Shown here: piece by piece, positions 47,001 to 54,659 of the stretch
Layout of the letters: the number at the start of each line of letters is the position of its first letter
Position numbering within the stretch: position 1 is the first letter of the stretch
NCBI RefSeq assembly: GCF_018224885.1
Contig: NZ_JAGTXB010000023.1
Span: 89,650 to 153,649 of the forward strand
Reading direction: 5' to 3'
Length of the DNA: 64,000 nucleotides
Source of the DNA: Chitinophaga hostae
GTDB lineage: Bacteria; Bacteroidota; Bacteroidia; Chitinophagales; Chitinophagaceae
Translations under genes and position numbers: made by a program
Notes under the pieces: model-generated
What the model was told of the DNA's origin: nothing
Database searches by the model: none
The model's input: only the letters and a program-made list of their open reading frames with translations

Positions 47001-48063
47001 CATCAATGCCCTGGGCAACAGCAAAGGATATTACTCCAGCGGCAATGCGCTGGGCATTCAAACAGCCCCCGATTTTGGTAATGCAACATTTGCGATAGCC
47101 ATGACAGGTGCCTACTGGGGAGACGAAACAGATACCGTGAATACCGCCAGCCAGTTTGAAAGCATCGATTACTACGGCAGTAATGTACACTTCAACATCA
47201 CCGGGCAAAATAATAATGCCTACAACCTGCAACTGTCGTTTATCACCACAGCAGGCTGGTATGATGATAATTGGGAGTTTCATTCCTATGCCTTTACGGA
47301 GATAATTCCGGCAGGAGCCGCGTACAGCAGGGAGCTTTCAGGCGATTCAATCCGGCAGGATGGTATTATCAGGATCAGCCGGTACTGGCCGCCGAACAAT
47401 GTACAGATCAATAACAAAACATCGGCCGGCGCAAAGAGCGATGTGAGCTACCTCATAGGTAATAAAAGCGATGTGCTGAAACCCGGTAGCAGCGCGCAAC
47501 TGGTGACCTATGGCCCGCAGGATTTTAAGTTACAGGCATTGCAGGCATCCATACAAGGGACCATCGATTTTTTTGTATTCCGGAACGAAGTGCTGATAAA
47601 AGCCAGCTCTGTTAAAAATACAGACGAATTTACGCTGCCGGCATTATCGGGAGATATCGTGATTAACGCTACCAGTAATACCAAGGGCGACTATAGGGGA
47701 GGCCTGGTACTGGCCGTACAATCGGCTGCCAGCTTTGGGAATGCAACATTCGACGTGGCGCTTACCGGGGCCATCAATGGCAATAAAACAGCTACTGTCC
47801 ATAACGCCGGCCAGTTTGAATATTTCGATTACCGGGGCTGGACGGTGTATATCAACATCTCAGGAAAAAATAATAATAGTTATGACCTCAAAATGCAGGT
47901 GATTACACCGGCAGTACGTATGGTGCAGGATGAAAACGGCGTATATCAACAGGTAGCGCTTGCGTTCACTGATACCATTCCAGCCGGCGCCACGTATCAG
48001 AAAACGCTGGATACCTATATTGCCAACGACGATTGTATCATTTTATTTTATCGTGCGGAGTAA
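41002..48063 (+). CDS. Giant repetitive tail fibre/adhesin, 2353 residues, ten tandem repeats
   Basis: Residues 1-50 hold the shared anchor motif (NTGKKYYALLVQYSSATGLP then TGVVKPNAPGDPDYVPP). The rest is ten repeats of roughly 215-248 residues starting near bases 41158, 41901, 42601, 43318, 43963, 44662, 45318, 46015, 46713 and 47395. Each repeat has an A half (NxTxAPxxSDIxY, then VxPG, IxLxAPNAGxxWG, IGVDYFVF, LSGxVxI) and a B half (LAIQSAADFGNATF, GDETDTI, FTVTGQNNNxYxLKLE, IPAGSSY, LRISK). All look like Ig-like beta sandwiches with loops rich in Asn, Gly and Thr. Lacking a signal peptide, it is probably attached to the baseplate as a long fibre. No catalytic motif was noticed. Confidence 0.8.
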   Translation: MPNTGKKYYALLVQYSSATGLPTGVVKPNAPGDPDYVPPVFDPMGCPPSGAKVDIRVNNNAAAPIVSDVWMRVVTGSGQGTVTPGNNLTISEPGYAHTVEVVAPNVGAQWGDFSQKVIVDLFVFQDGVLMQAIAIDNETGYEDANGEYIPHAVLLKNLTGNITLNVVSNTRGSYGSGNVLAIQTAANFGNAAFDFRSKRNDMMIPVNAGDQFKSTDFQYYDMPFTATGHNFNDFDLQLKMTTTGGAWVPDENDPDGPMVWVPEVFTYIIPAGAAFDQSLQPASANVDVMIRITKVETAVQTSFRIINSTAAPVVSDVVYTINNQTATIIPGADTSFAVQGGNNTISLNAPSAGNKWGATGQNIGVDYFVFRNEQLIHAASTLGPDVSFSELSGTVVITAASNSKGFYSSGNVMAIQAGDDFGDAYFNVMLSGSYWGDESKMVYEAKQFEHIDFYQGAFSVNGNNYNEYDLFMEIISSNGDWVPADPANPDAGEIFVPYTYTDVIPAGSSYDKPIPANMYAADGLIRFYKYPGATNVTITNNTLAPAQSDVKYLATGKHGSVVPGANVGFSLRGINNSIALLTPNAGNTWGDAGKRIGVDYFLFREGVLKQAVSTLGKTVFFDGLSGTNAITAVSNSSSVAGIDAVVLAMQSSADFGSAAFTITSSADDLGTGESDIINTPDQFEYNNHSASAVFTITGQNNNAFALKIEAISSIGEWQLADPAAPNGAKVFVPLTFTDSVAAGAAYTRNLPVELTLADCTLRISKLDGPLQQGSITVDNRMQTPVVSDITYRLLDDSVTVIPGASSTTAMLLSRNTAVLHAPNAGNRWGADNYFISVNYFVFKDGLLIQAATVTDPYYQVPDLSGNVIIRVESNTKVQNRNNAFVLAMQTTADFGNGAFSVTQTSVTGTETDTLNTPGQFEFINFDNLVSTFTVTGQNNNIYPLKIELWSGADYFTDVIPAKSSYNTTLPAFAISSGILSISKLPPVTSFTINNHSAAPVVSDITYASGDKTGTVIPGGNKSFTMPGENLVMMMDATDAGKQWGSIDNVIAIDFFVFEDGVLTAARTTFGSNIRLSGLSGNVVINASGNSKGFYGNGNVMAIQSAADFGNATFDVVMKGAYRGDETDTINRANQFEYIDFYAYNPVTFTVTGMNRNSYPLKLEAVSADGQWQNGPDGEVFVPYTFTDIIPAGANYTVILPAEVTRRDSFLRISRHEDTDVTTTITIKNSTITPLASPVGYNINGGTAATLDMGNSKRLVVPGSNHTIQLNAPNAGNQWGSFGDDIAIDIFVFRNGILTDAFTTLGDQVTVAGLSGEVLITASSNSKGYYSQAQALAIQSAADFGDAMFQVTNGPQWDYSADTISVPNQVESVPFRMADFKVRGNNNNSYDLKLELTNEEGNTWTDIVPAGSSYNKALPAAYFLGDPVLRISRVYVLPLETSFKIYNFTYDPVFSDIAYTSGSNTGTVTPGEDITFTVTGNDKNIVLNAPGAGQPWGQEGRMTGVSYAVFQEGKLRQTLTTFGDPVTFEHLSGVIEIRAYAHDAATTHNGRSLTVQTDADFGSAYADVTMTIDGVSNNYEVYDTMLYIPYEGTGSIGCTISGANNNDYLLKIEAISNAGSWKLIDPQNAAGGWVYEHYSFTAMIPGGAFTFTLPAGITKADAIVKITRVPVQTTFTIKNQTVAPVLSPVYFETSSHANTLVPGQTITFSEWGTEKSITLKALNGETQWGNPQQFVRVSFFVSQNGRLKYAFSRMKNISSVGALSGQIEVAVISHQSAYGYVGNVLALVTEAGFGAASFVVSATGGYTAVPSQTLNTDNYFGHMDFAGDDTVFTIAGQNNNNYDLQLDIISETGAWSENGATFIPLSFAEVIPAGSSYNLVIPALLMENQQSAILRVSKKEKPLVSTTITLNNNTAAPAISDIAYNVYGRGATVVPGATATFTAPMNINSIVLHAPAAGTKWGETGQNIGVDYFVFKDGALYMALTSMGGDLTIGDLAGNIVINALGNSKGYYSSGNALGIQTAPDFGNATFAIAMTGAYWGDETDTVNTASQFESIDYYGSNVHFNITGQNNNAYNLQLSFITTAGWYDDNWEFHSYAFTEIIPAGAAYSRELSGDSIRQDGIIRISRYWPPNNVQINNKTSAGAKSDVSYLIGNKSDVLKPGSSAQLVTYGPQDFKLQALQASIQGTIDFFVFRNEVLIKASSVKNTDEFTLPALSGDIVINATSNTKGDYRGGLVLAVQSAASFGNATFDVALTGAINGNKTATVHNAGQFEYFDYRGWTVYINISGKNNNSYDLKMQVITPAVRMVQDENGVYQQVALAFTDTIPAGATYQKTLDTYIANDDCIILFYRAE

Positions 48064-48086
48064 ACTGCCGCAGCTGTAAACGGAAC

Positions 48087-48117
48087 CGGTACTGCTATCA
48101 GCCCGATAGCAGTACCG
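48087..48117 (+). terminator. Hairpin after the giant fibre gene
   Basis: Perfect 13-bp stem CGGTACTGCTATC / GATAGCAGTACCG with a five-base loop, 24 bases after the fibre stop codon. No T-run follows, so it may act as a partial terminator or as an mRNA stabiliser between the fibre and the glycosyltransferase gene instead of a full stop. Confidence 0.5.
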
Positions 48118-48166
48118 TATGCCGGGAAACGTTCACCCTATCCTATAAAAGTTTAAAGAATAGTTT

Positions 48167-48988
48167 ATGCAGTACAAATTGATTTTGGCCCAGGAAGACA
48201 GCCCCTTTTTCAGATGGCAGCTGAAGGTTTTTTTATCGGCTGTTGCTAAACTGGGAATATCAAAAGATGATATCATCTTTTTAACCCAGGTGCATGGTAA
48301 GCCTACCGATGAATTTAAGAAGTTTGAAAAGTATGCTACCTGTTTTTATTATGAAGATCCCAAAACGAGATTTTATGCACCATCCTGTAAACCTTACCTG
48401 TATGGGAAATTCTGGGAAGAATGTAAAGAAAATATTGACAGGTATTTTTTCTTTGCAGAACAAGATATGTTACTGACAGGGTTACCCGACATCGATCTGC
48501 AACCCAATACCTGGTACTGGAGTGATGCGGGCAAATTTATTGAGTCGGGAAAATATGAACATGTGATCGGTATGAAACCCCGAACTACGCGTCCCGGCGG
48601 GTTTCATGCCATCGGGAAAGGAGTGGATGCCGATTTCTGGTTTAAAGTAGAAGAAGACAGCATCAAGCTATTTGAACATATGGCCCGCTTCGTAGACCCT
48701 GCCTACGATATCTGGATCTGTGAAATGAGAGCCTGGATATGGAATATCTGGGACAAAGGTTTTGAAACAGATATCCATAGTGAACTGGACTATGAATATG
48801 GAAAAGGGCCGAGGCGGAATGTTAACCTGTATCATCACCTGGATGCAAGGCTCTTTAATAAAAGAGACTACACCACTACCGAACCATTCGATACCATTGA
48901 TCAGTACAAGGCGAACCCCGCTTTTTCGGTATCCCGTTATATTGACGCTATTAAAGATTGCAGAGAAACGTTTTTGAAAAAATTCTAA
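48167..48988 (+). CDS. Glycosyltransferase-like protein, fibre modification candidate
   Basis: 273 residues, soluble, no signal peptide. The start YKLILAQEDSPFFRWQLKVF and the segment RYFFFAEQDMLLTGLPDIDL (EQD at 98-100) resemble a GT-A fold with a DxD-like metal site; WYWSDAGKFI and MKPRTTRPGGFHAIGKGVDA could form the acceptor site. It recalls the plant-type peptidyl hydroxyproline/serine glycosyltransferases more than LPS enzymes. Lying among the fibre genes and with its stop overlapping the next start (TAATG), it probably decorates fibre residues in the cytoplasm before assembly. Family assignment is tentative; substrate unknown. Confidence 0.55.
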   Translation: MQYKLILAQEDSPFFRWQLKVFLSAVAKLGISKDDIIFLTQVHGKPTDEFKKFEKYATCFYYEDPKTRFYAPSCKPYLYGKFWEECKENIDRYFFFAEQDMLLTGLPDIDLQPNTWYWSDAGKFIESGKYEHVIGMKPRTTRPGGFHAIGKGVDADFWFKVEEDSIKLFEHMARFVDPAYDIWICEMRAWIWNIWDKGFETDIHSELDYEYGKGPRRNVNLYHHLDARLFNKRDYTTTEPFDTIDQYKANPAFSVSRYIDAIKDCRETFLKKF

Positions 48989-50649
48989 TGCCGTACAATA
49001 CAGGAAAACTTGTTTATCAGTGGCTCCGGCAATACGACCGGCTCACTGGTTTACCAACCGGGTTGCGCAAGCCAAATGATCCGGGAGATACTGACTATGT
49101 GGCGCCCATAGATAACTTTGGCGCCTGTCCGCTCCCGGTTACCTGGGAGCCAACCGATCCTTATTGCATCGTAGATGCAATGGTATGTCCAACAGGATTT
49201 GTGCCGGCAGATATGGGCAGGATATGTATCAAGCTGGAAGAAACACCGGCTACACCACCTACCGGCACCGGCGCATTTAAAGTGGTGGAGGTAACACATG
49301 GAGCCTACTCCATAGGCGGGGCACGTATTTACCGCGACGGCTACACGCCGGACGGAAAAGGCGCCTACGATCCCATACCTGTTGCTAATGAATACTGGCG
49401 TAACAGGCTCGGTAACAAAATAGACGGTCCGTTGAACAGATGCGGTGTGTGGGGCGACTCCGACAATAACGGTCGCCCGGATTCAATCAGCGGAGAATGG
49501 ATAGGTTTTGTAGCCGTAGTGGAATTGCCGGTAGATGAAGATGTATATGTGGGTATTGCAGGTGATAACGCAGCGCGGATTACGCTTACCAATATGGCGG
49601 TGACTAACCAGACGCTGGTGCAGCAGCAGTATAACAACACGCCATCTGAAAACTTCAATTACTGGCATATCTACAAAGTACGCCTGAAAGCAGGCCCTAA
49701 CTATATTAAACTGGAAGGTATTGATGATGGCAGCACATCTGCTTCTTTTGGCGCTGAAATTTATCGTAATACCGCCGAACAGATCAGGAATGCCACCCGC
49801 AATAATGACCTGAATATTTTGTACTCTACCCGGGCTGCCCGCGGCGGTACATTCCAAACAGGTTTATCCGGTGGATTCTCCTGTCCTCCGGGCTATACGC
49901 TGAATCCGAATAATGGTCACCCGGTTTGCCAGAAAATTACTACTGTGGATACGATAGGCAGCAATTCAGGTATGAAAGGATATGCGGGCAGGCGAAGGCT
50001 GGTGAATTTCATCCCGGATGGTTTTACCGAGCCTAATACGGAGAACACCGGCTTAGGTACTTATTTCCCGCCGGTAGAAGATAAAGATACCTGCCCGATC
50101 CCGGTAACAGAGCTGAAACCATTCGATTATTGTGTAGTCAGGTACAAATGGCTGGATGATGCCGGCGGAGACCTGGATACCTTTACCGGTTATATCAATA
50201 CGCTTACCCCGATAGATGAGGGCTGGGTAGGCTTTGGTCAGAACGGATCATATCCGCAGCTGCCAAGAAATGTGGACCCGGCGGAAAGCTACCTGCTTTG
50301 GGCAAGCGATAATACCGGCAGTGGTGTGGAAGCGGTGTTACTCAGCTTTAAAAACTTTATCCGTGACTATCCTGTTACCGCAAATGAAATACAGGTAAAA
50401 CTGAATGCGGCCTGGTACCGGGAAGTTAAAAACGGTAAGGTGGATATAGAACTCACTACCTATCTCGGTGGTACAATGGCGAAAAGCGGGTACGACTTTC
50501 AAAACACAGGCGGTATCATAGTGGATTCCATCACCCTGCCAACAGTGGTTGAAATCAGGAGTAATTCTGCAAAGATTGAAGATTCAGATAACGTTGCGCT
50601 TGTTGTATATAACAAAACAACGAAGCAAGCTACAATTCAATTAGTCTAA
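48988..50649 (+). CDS. Fibre protein with shared N-terminal anchor and PA14/GLEYA-like domain
   Basis: 553 residues from ATG 48988, chosen because it restores the shared N-terminal motif (NTGKLVYQWLRQYDRLTGLP, then TGLRKPNDPGDTDYVAP). A Cys-containing spacer follows (CPLPVTWEPTDPYCIVD), then from about 90 to 270 a PA14/GLEYA-like sandwich (EYWRNRLGNKIDGPLNRCGV, GEWIGFVAVVELPVDEDVYV, GPNYIKLEGIDDGSTSASFG), a fold that often binds sugars. Cys-rich links (FSCPPGYTLNPNNGHPVCQK) and a C-terminal beta domain complete it. Likely a side fibre or tip that recognises a glycan receptor. Confidence 0.65.
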   Translation: MPYNTGKLVYQWLRQYDRLTGLPTGLRKPNDPGDTDYVAPIDNFGACPLPVTWEPTDPYCIVDAMVCPTGFVPADMGRICIKLEETPATPPTGTGAFKVVEVTHGAYSIGGARIYRDGYTPDGKGAYDPIPVANEYWRNRLGNKIDGPLNRCGVWGDSDNNGRPDSISGEWIGFVAVVELPVDEDVYVGIAGDNAARITLTNMAVTNQTLVQQQYNNTPSENFNYWHIYKVRLKAGPNYIKLEGIDDGSTSASFGAEIYRNTAEQIRNATRNNDLNILYSTRAARGGTFQTGLSGGFSCPPGYTLNPNNGHPVCQKITTVDTIGSNSGMKGYAGRRRLVNFIPDGFTEPNTENTGLGTYFPPVEDKDTCPIPVTELKPFDYCVVRYKWLDDAGGDLDTFTGYINTLTPIDEGWVGFGQNGSYPQLPRNVDPAESYLLWASDNTGSGVEAVLLSFKNFIRDYPVTANEIQVKLNAAWYREVKNGKVDIELTTYLGGTMAKSGYDFQNTGGIIVDSITLPTVVEIRSNSAKIEDSDNVALVVYNKTTKQATIQLV

Positions 50650-52223
50650 TGGTTCAGAATACAGGAATTGTCAGGTATGAAAACCTGGAAGAATATATAT
50701 TGGGTTCAGGGGCGGCCACCGGGCAACAAAAGGAAAATAAACCGGGTGATCCGGATTACGTAACTCCCGGTTATAACGCAGCGTTGTGCCCCCTTACACC
50801 GCCCGTAAACAATGAAAAGCGCAGTGATATCACGATGAAGCTTATCAACAGGGGGAGCCAGTTCCTGCAATTTGTGCAGCTGGAAATATCCCCCTGGGAT
50901 AAACGACAGGCGGCTGATTCGTTGTATAATGCACCGTATACCCTGTTTCCCGGCCAAACGGTTACCTTGCTCGGTACCAGTATACGACAGGTGACCGACT
51001 GGATAGATGTGAAACTCGTGACGGGGGAATTCTCCGGTCAACATAACGTGAAAATGCAGGTCGCTTTCACTAACAGCGGAGGTAAGAAACAACTGGCAGA
51101 AAAAACGCTGGGCAAAAATGTGGGCATCGTGCTGTCACACCTGTTAATTGACCGTACTGTGGCCGGTGGAGCAAACCTGCTGGAGATAACACTGGAGGAT
51201 CTTCCGGAGGTATCAGACAACAATATTCCTCCATCAGCTGATGCAGGTAAAGACCAGCACGTAACCCTGACCGATGGTTTAACCGTGCAGCTGGAAGGTA
51301 CCGGCGGCGATAGTGATGGCAATGTGGTGAGTTATCATTGGGGCAAAATATTAGGTCCTTTACCTTATAACATCAGTAATCCCCAGATCGCTAACCCGGT
51401 AATAACCGGGTTGATAGCCGGTATTTATAAATTCCAGCTCACGGTAACGGATAACAAGGGCGCTATTGGCCAGTCTGTTGTAACCATAGAAGTGAGTTCA
51501 GTGGTGGAAGATCCGAACGGTAACCTTGTGGCTTTGGTTGACTCCACCCTAACAGCCGCTGCGATTACACAGATACAGTTGTTCCCGTTGAACGGTGATC
51601 CTGCGGTAGAATTGTTAACCAACCCTATTACTGCCGCAGAAGGCCCGTCTATGCTGATCCCGCCTAAAGGCAGGTACAAGGTATATGTAACGATTACCGG
51701 TCAGCCGGGCGCCGTAAAAATACAATATGGTGATACTGTTTCCTGCCAGTCTTTCCACGGAGAAGGACTGTATATTTTCCAGGATGTGGAAATAGGCAGG
51801 GGGAAATTTGGTATGGCGCTTACCTTAACCGCCGGAAGTTGTGGTGATAGTTCTGCGAGTGATGTATTCGTGAAATTGAACACTACCAATTCGAGAACGG
51901 TGGAAGAAGCAGCGTTACCTTATGGAAAGCAGGTAACACAACAGGCACAGATCAAGGCCGCTGTTTTCGCCGACATACAGGGCACCACGCCTAAAACGGC
52001 TAACATCATACTCAACTACAGGCTGGAAACAAAGGATAACCTGACCGGCGCTGTCGACACCCGTGATTATTATACGGAACTGGTAAACCAGGACAGTCTC
52101 ACGATCGGAGGCACGTTGTCGGAGAAAATCTATGATCTTACCCAACTGGCCGAAGATCAGCTGACCGTGGATACTACCACTACTTATTCGCTCTTACCTG
52201 GGGCGGGTTACAGAATAATATAA
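50649..52223 (+). CDS. Fibre protein with shared N-terminal anchor and PKD domain
   Basis: 524 residues. It overlaps the preceding stop by one base (TAATG). The start NTGIVRYENLEEYILGSGAA, then TGQQKENKPGDPDYVTP, is a diverged copy of the anchor seen in the two other fibres. A PKD domain lies at about 193-283 (ADAGKDQHVTLTDGLTVQLE, DSDGNVVSYHWGKILGP, GIYKFQLTVTDNKGAIGQSV). The flanking regions are also beta-rich, the last part with DTRDYYTELVNQDSLTIGGT. PKD domains act as spacers or bind glycans and proteins. Role as baseplate-attached fibre is inferred from the anchor and operon. Confidence 0.65.
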   Translation: MVQNTGIVRYENLEEYILGSGAATGQQKENKPGDPDYVTPGYNAALCPLTPPVNNEKRSDITMKLINRGSQFLQFVQLEISPWDKRQAADSLYNAPYTLFPGQTVTLLGTSIRQVTDWIDVKLVTGEFSGQHNVKMQVAFTNSGGKKQLAEKTLGKNVGIVLSHLLIDRTVAGGANLLEITLEDLPEVSDNNIPPSADAGKDQHVTLTDGLTVQLEGTGGDSDGNVVSYHWGKILGPLPYNISNPQIANPVITGLIAGIYKFQLTVTDNKGAIGQSVVTIEVSSVVEDPNGNLVALVDSTLTAAAITQIQLFPLNGDPAVELLTNPITAAEGPSMLIPPKGRYKVYVTITGQPGAVKIQYGDTVSCQSFHGEGLYIFQDVEIGRGKFGMALTLTAGSCGDSSASDVFVKLNTTNSRTVEEAALPYGKQVTQQAQIKAAVFADIQGTTPKTANIILNYRLETKDNLTGAVDTRDYYTELVNQDSLTIGGTLSEKIYDLTQLAEDQLTVDTTTTYSLLPGAGYRII

Positions 52224-52254
52224 AATTGATTGATGATTAATTATAAGCTTGTAA

Positions 52255-54594
52255 ATGTCAAAATTTAAATTTAGCCCCGATTTATTTTTAGAAGCGATTG
52301 AATTAAACCGATTTGCTGATTTTTTAGATGAACAGGGATTCAGAAAGAATATTCTTGAAAATTCCATTTCATTTGGATTAATAAAAAATGAGCGGATAGA
52401 TCCTCTCTTTTTAAATGCCAAAGTAGAACGTGACCTGGATACCACTGTTGGTCAGAAAACAATTAAAATAAGGGAAGCAAGAGGAATTGATGCTGATGGA
52501 AATTTCCTGTATCTGCCGGAAACCAATGGTATCCCGGTACCTGCGGATGGTAAATGGTACTGGGTGAAGTTAAACTATCATTCCAGTCATGAAGAACCCG
52601 GTACGGTTACCTTATCGATCAATGGTGACCTGGTTGGAGATGGTACGGCCTTTACAAAAACCTTGAGAGGGTTACCCAACTTTCCGTCGCGGATTTCCTT
52701 TCCCGGCTCCCGCTTTAACAAACAGGAGTATGATATCATTGAAGTAGTGGATGATTTACATGCAAAAGTATCCCATCCGGCTACCACTACAACAGGCATT
52801 GCAGAATTTGTGGTGGAAGAGAACCTGAAATACAGGGTAGTAGGTACTTTCACGCCGGGAGCGGCGGTGCCCAATGCCAATAAGTTTCCTTTCCTGTATG
52901 ATGCATGTGCTTTTAAACTGGAGCCGGAAATCACAAATAATACGGTGCCCGCTTCCTTCCTCGTGGGTAAGGAATTTTATGTAGCGAGAATCAGGGTGGA
53001 GGGCAACAACGTAGTTATCCAGGATAAACGTACCGAGTACTGGATTACACAGGCGGCGTATGAGGCCACATCGCTGACCCTGGATGATAACCCGCTGATT
53101 GGTGTGGAATCTGTTAAATGGCAGAATCCATATGGCCCTGCCAATAAAAACCTGGTGCAGATAGCGTGGGGGATGCGATCACAGAACTGGTCGGTAGACT
53201 CTTCCTTAAATATCCTGACGTTGCTGGGGGGCGCTATTGGTGGTGGTTTTAAATCCATCGATGATTTTTCCAATGGGGATTTCGACGGATGGAGAGTGTA
53301 TTTCCCGAATGGTATCTACAGGATTGTTACCTCTTCTGTAAAGCAAGGGCTGGCGATCAACCTGCAACTGGATGTACTGGATGTGGATGATGTGTCGGTA
53401 GATGGCGGCAGCACATTTATTACCGGTGAATATGTGCTCGTGGTACCTGATTGTGATACCGTGGTAGTAAAATTTGAACCCGATCCGCGCGATCATGTGG
53501 AAAACGTAGCCGTGCAATTAGATTACCCGGTAAATACATTATTTGCGGTTTGTGAACTGAGTACATACGCAGATGTATCTTCCTACAATATTGCTTACAG
53601 GTATAAATCACAGAAGGAGTATACCGATTTCCGGCCGATTCCGTCTGATCTTAAAACAGGTTTTTTAACCGAAGCTTCTTTTACAAAAAACGGTGTGTTA
53701 AAGCCCATTGAAAGCAGGAGCTATCAAACCTATACATCGGACCGGGTGAACGGGTTTATTCCCCTGCAGGTGGCCCCCTACGCTTATGCAAAGTTTGCCG
53801 GTAAAATTGACAATGGTGATATCAGAAGTGTAAATACCATTACGAGTTTCGCAAGCCAGCAGGTGATGCAGATAAAGGTGGGGGTAGATAAAAACTACCA
53901 GTACATTACCGGCAACATCACGCTTACCGATGATTTGTATATCAGCTTAAGCAATGAAAATGCATCTGAAGGAAATGAATTCCGGTTTCACTTCGATTGT
54001 GTATCCCTTGGTTTGGCAGGTAAAAATATTTATATCGTCAGAAATTATGAGGGTGGTAATCCGGATGTGCTGAAGAAGATCACACAGGCTGATGTATGGC
54101 ATATGCTTAATCACGATGGAGGTATTACTTTTAACTGTATCTATACCGGTAGTGTCTGGTCGGTGGCTACTAACTATGAATTGTCGAGACCGTACCAGAT
54201 TGGGATGACGGATGGTGTAATTGCCGAAATGTTTGATACCGGCGGCTGGGGAAAAGTGAAAGGATATTTTGGCTGTCATCTTTGCGATGGTAATGAGGGT
54301 ACGCCAAATTTACAGAACAGGTTTATTGCAGGCGCGGGCGGACAATATCTGCCCGGACAAACAGGCGGTGTGGATAAAGTAACACTGACTGTGGCAGAAA
54401 TGCCGGCTCACTCGCATACATTTAGCAGGGCAGGAGATAGAAAGCTCGATATTGTAAATAACCATGCGGTTGTGGAAAGTAACTATGACCATTCCGGTAA
54501 TTTTGATTGCAGCATGAACAATACAGGTGGTAACCAGGCCCACGAGAACCTGCCGCCGTACTATGCCTTATTTTATTATAAGCAGATGTATTAA
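52255..54594 (+). CDS. Tail fibre with C-terminal phage tail-collar domain
   Basis: 779 residues. It lacks the N-terminal anchor of its three neighbours, starting SKFKFSPDLFLEAIELNRFA. The central 500 residues are beta domains typical of receptor-binding fibres. The last 115, from about 663, form a tail-collar domain (PF07484 type): GWGKVKGYFGCHLCDGNEGT, PNLQNRFIAGAGGQYLPGQT, TLTVAEMPAHSHTFS and the ending NLPPYYALFYYKQMY. That domain is found at the ends of short tail fibres and in microcystin-dependent-like proteins. It is the last structural gene; a strong hairpin follows. Confidence 0.8.
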   Translation: MSKFKFSPDLFLEAIELNRFADFLDEQGFRKNILENSISFGLIKNERIDPLFLNAKVERDLDTTVGQKTIKIREARGIDADGNFLYLPETNGIPVPADGKWYWVKLNYHSSHEEPGTVTLSINGDLVGDGTAFTKTLRGLPNFPSRISFPGSRFNKQEYDIIEVVDDLHAKVSHPATTTTGIAEFVVEENLKYRVVGTFTPGAAVPNANKFPFLYDACAFKLEPEITNNTVPASFLVGKEFYVARIRVEGNNVVIQDKRTEYWITQAAYEATSLTLDDNPLIGVESVKWQNPYGPANKNLVQIAWGMRSQNWSVDSSLNILTLLGGAIGGGFKSIDDFSNGDFDGWRVYFPNGIYRIVTSSVKQGLAINLQLDVLDVDDVSVDGGSTFITGEYVLVVPDCDTVVVKFEPDPRDHVENVAVQLDYPVNTLFAVCELSTYADVSSYNIAYRYKSQKEYTDFRPIPSDLKTGFLTEASFTKNGVLKPIESRSYQTYTSDRVNGFIPLQVAPYAYAKFAGKIDNGDIRSVNTITSFASQQVMQIKVGVDKNYQYITGNITLTDDLYISLSNENASEGNEFRFHFDCVSLGLAGKNIYIVRNYEGGNPDVLKKITQADVWHMLNHDGGITFNCIYTGSVWSVATNYELSRPYQIGMTDGVIAEMFDTGGWGKVKGYFGCHLCDGNEGTPNLQNRFIAGAGGQYLPGQTGGVDKVTLTVAEMPAHSHTFSRAGDRKLDIVNNHAVVESNYDHSGNFDCSMNNTGGNQAHENLPPYYALFYYKQMY

Positions 54595-54618
54595 CAGCAG
54601 TGAGATATGCTAAACCCC

Positions 54619-54659
54619 GGAAAATAATTCCGCTCTTTATCGTAGCGGGATTATTTTCC
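54619..54659. terminator. Hairpin ending the tail structural operon
   Basis: GGAAAATAATTCCGCT pairs with AGCGGGATTATTTTCC (one G-U), 16 bp with a nine-base loop, 25 bases after the collar-fibre stop. The sequence after it is T-rich but without a clean T-run. In the rest of the 54595-55026 gap there is one -7-like TAAATTTG at 54731-54738 without a well-spaced -33 box; nothing else is seen. Confidence 0.65.

Noticed and set aside
41002..48063. Diversity-generating retroelement acting on the repeated fibre or collar fibre.
   Set aside because: No reverse transcriptase, template repeat or C-type-lectin variable region was found in the window; repeat divergence is spread over whole domains.
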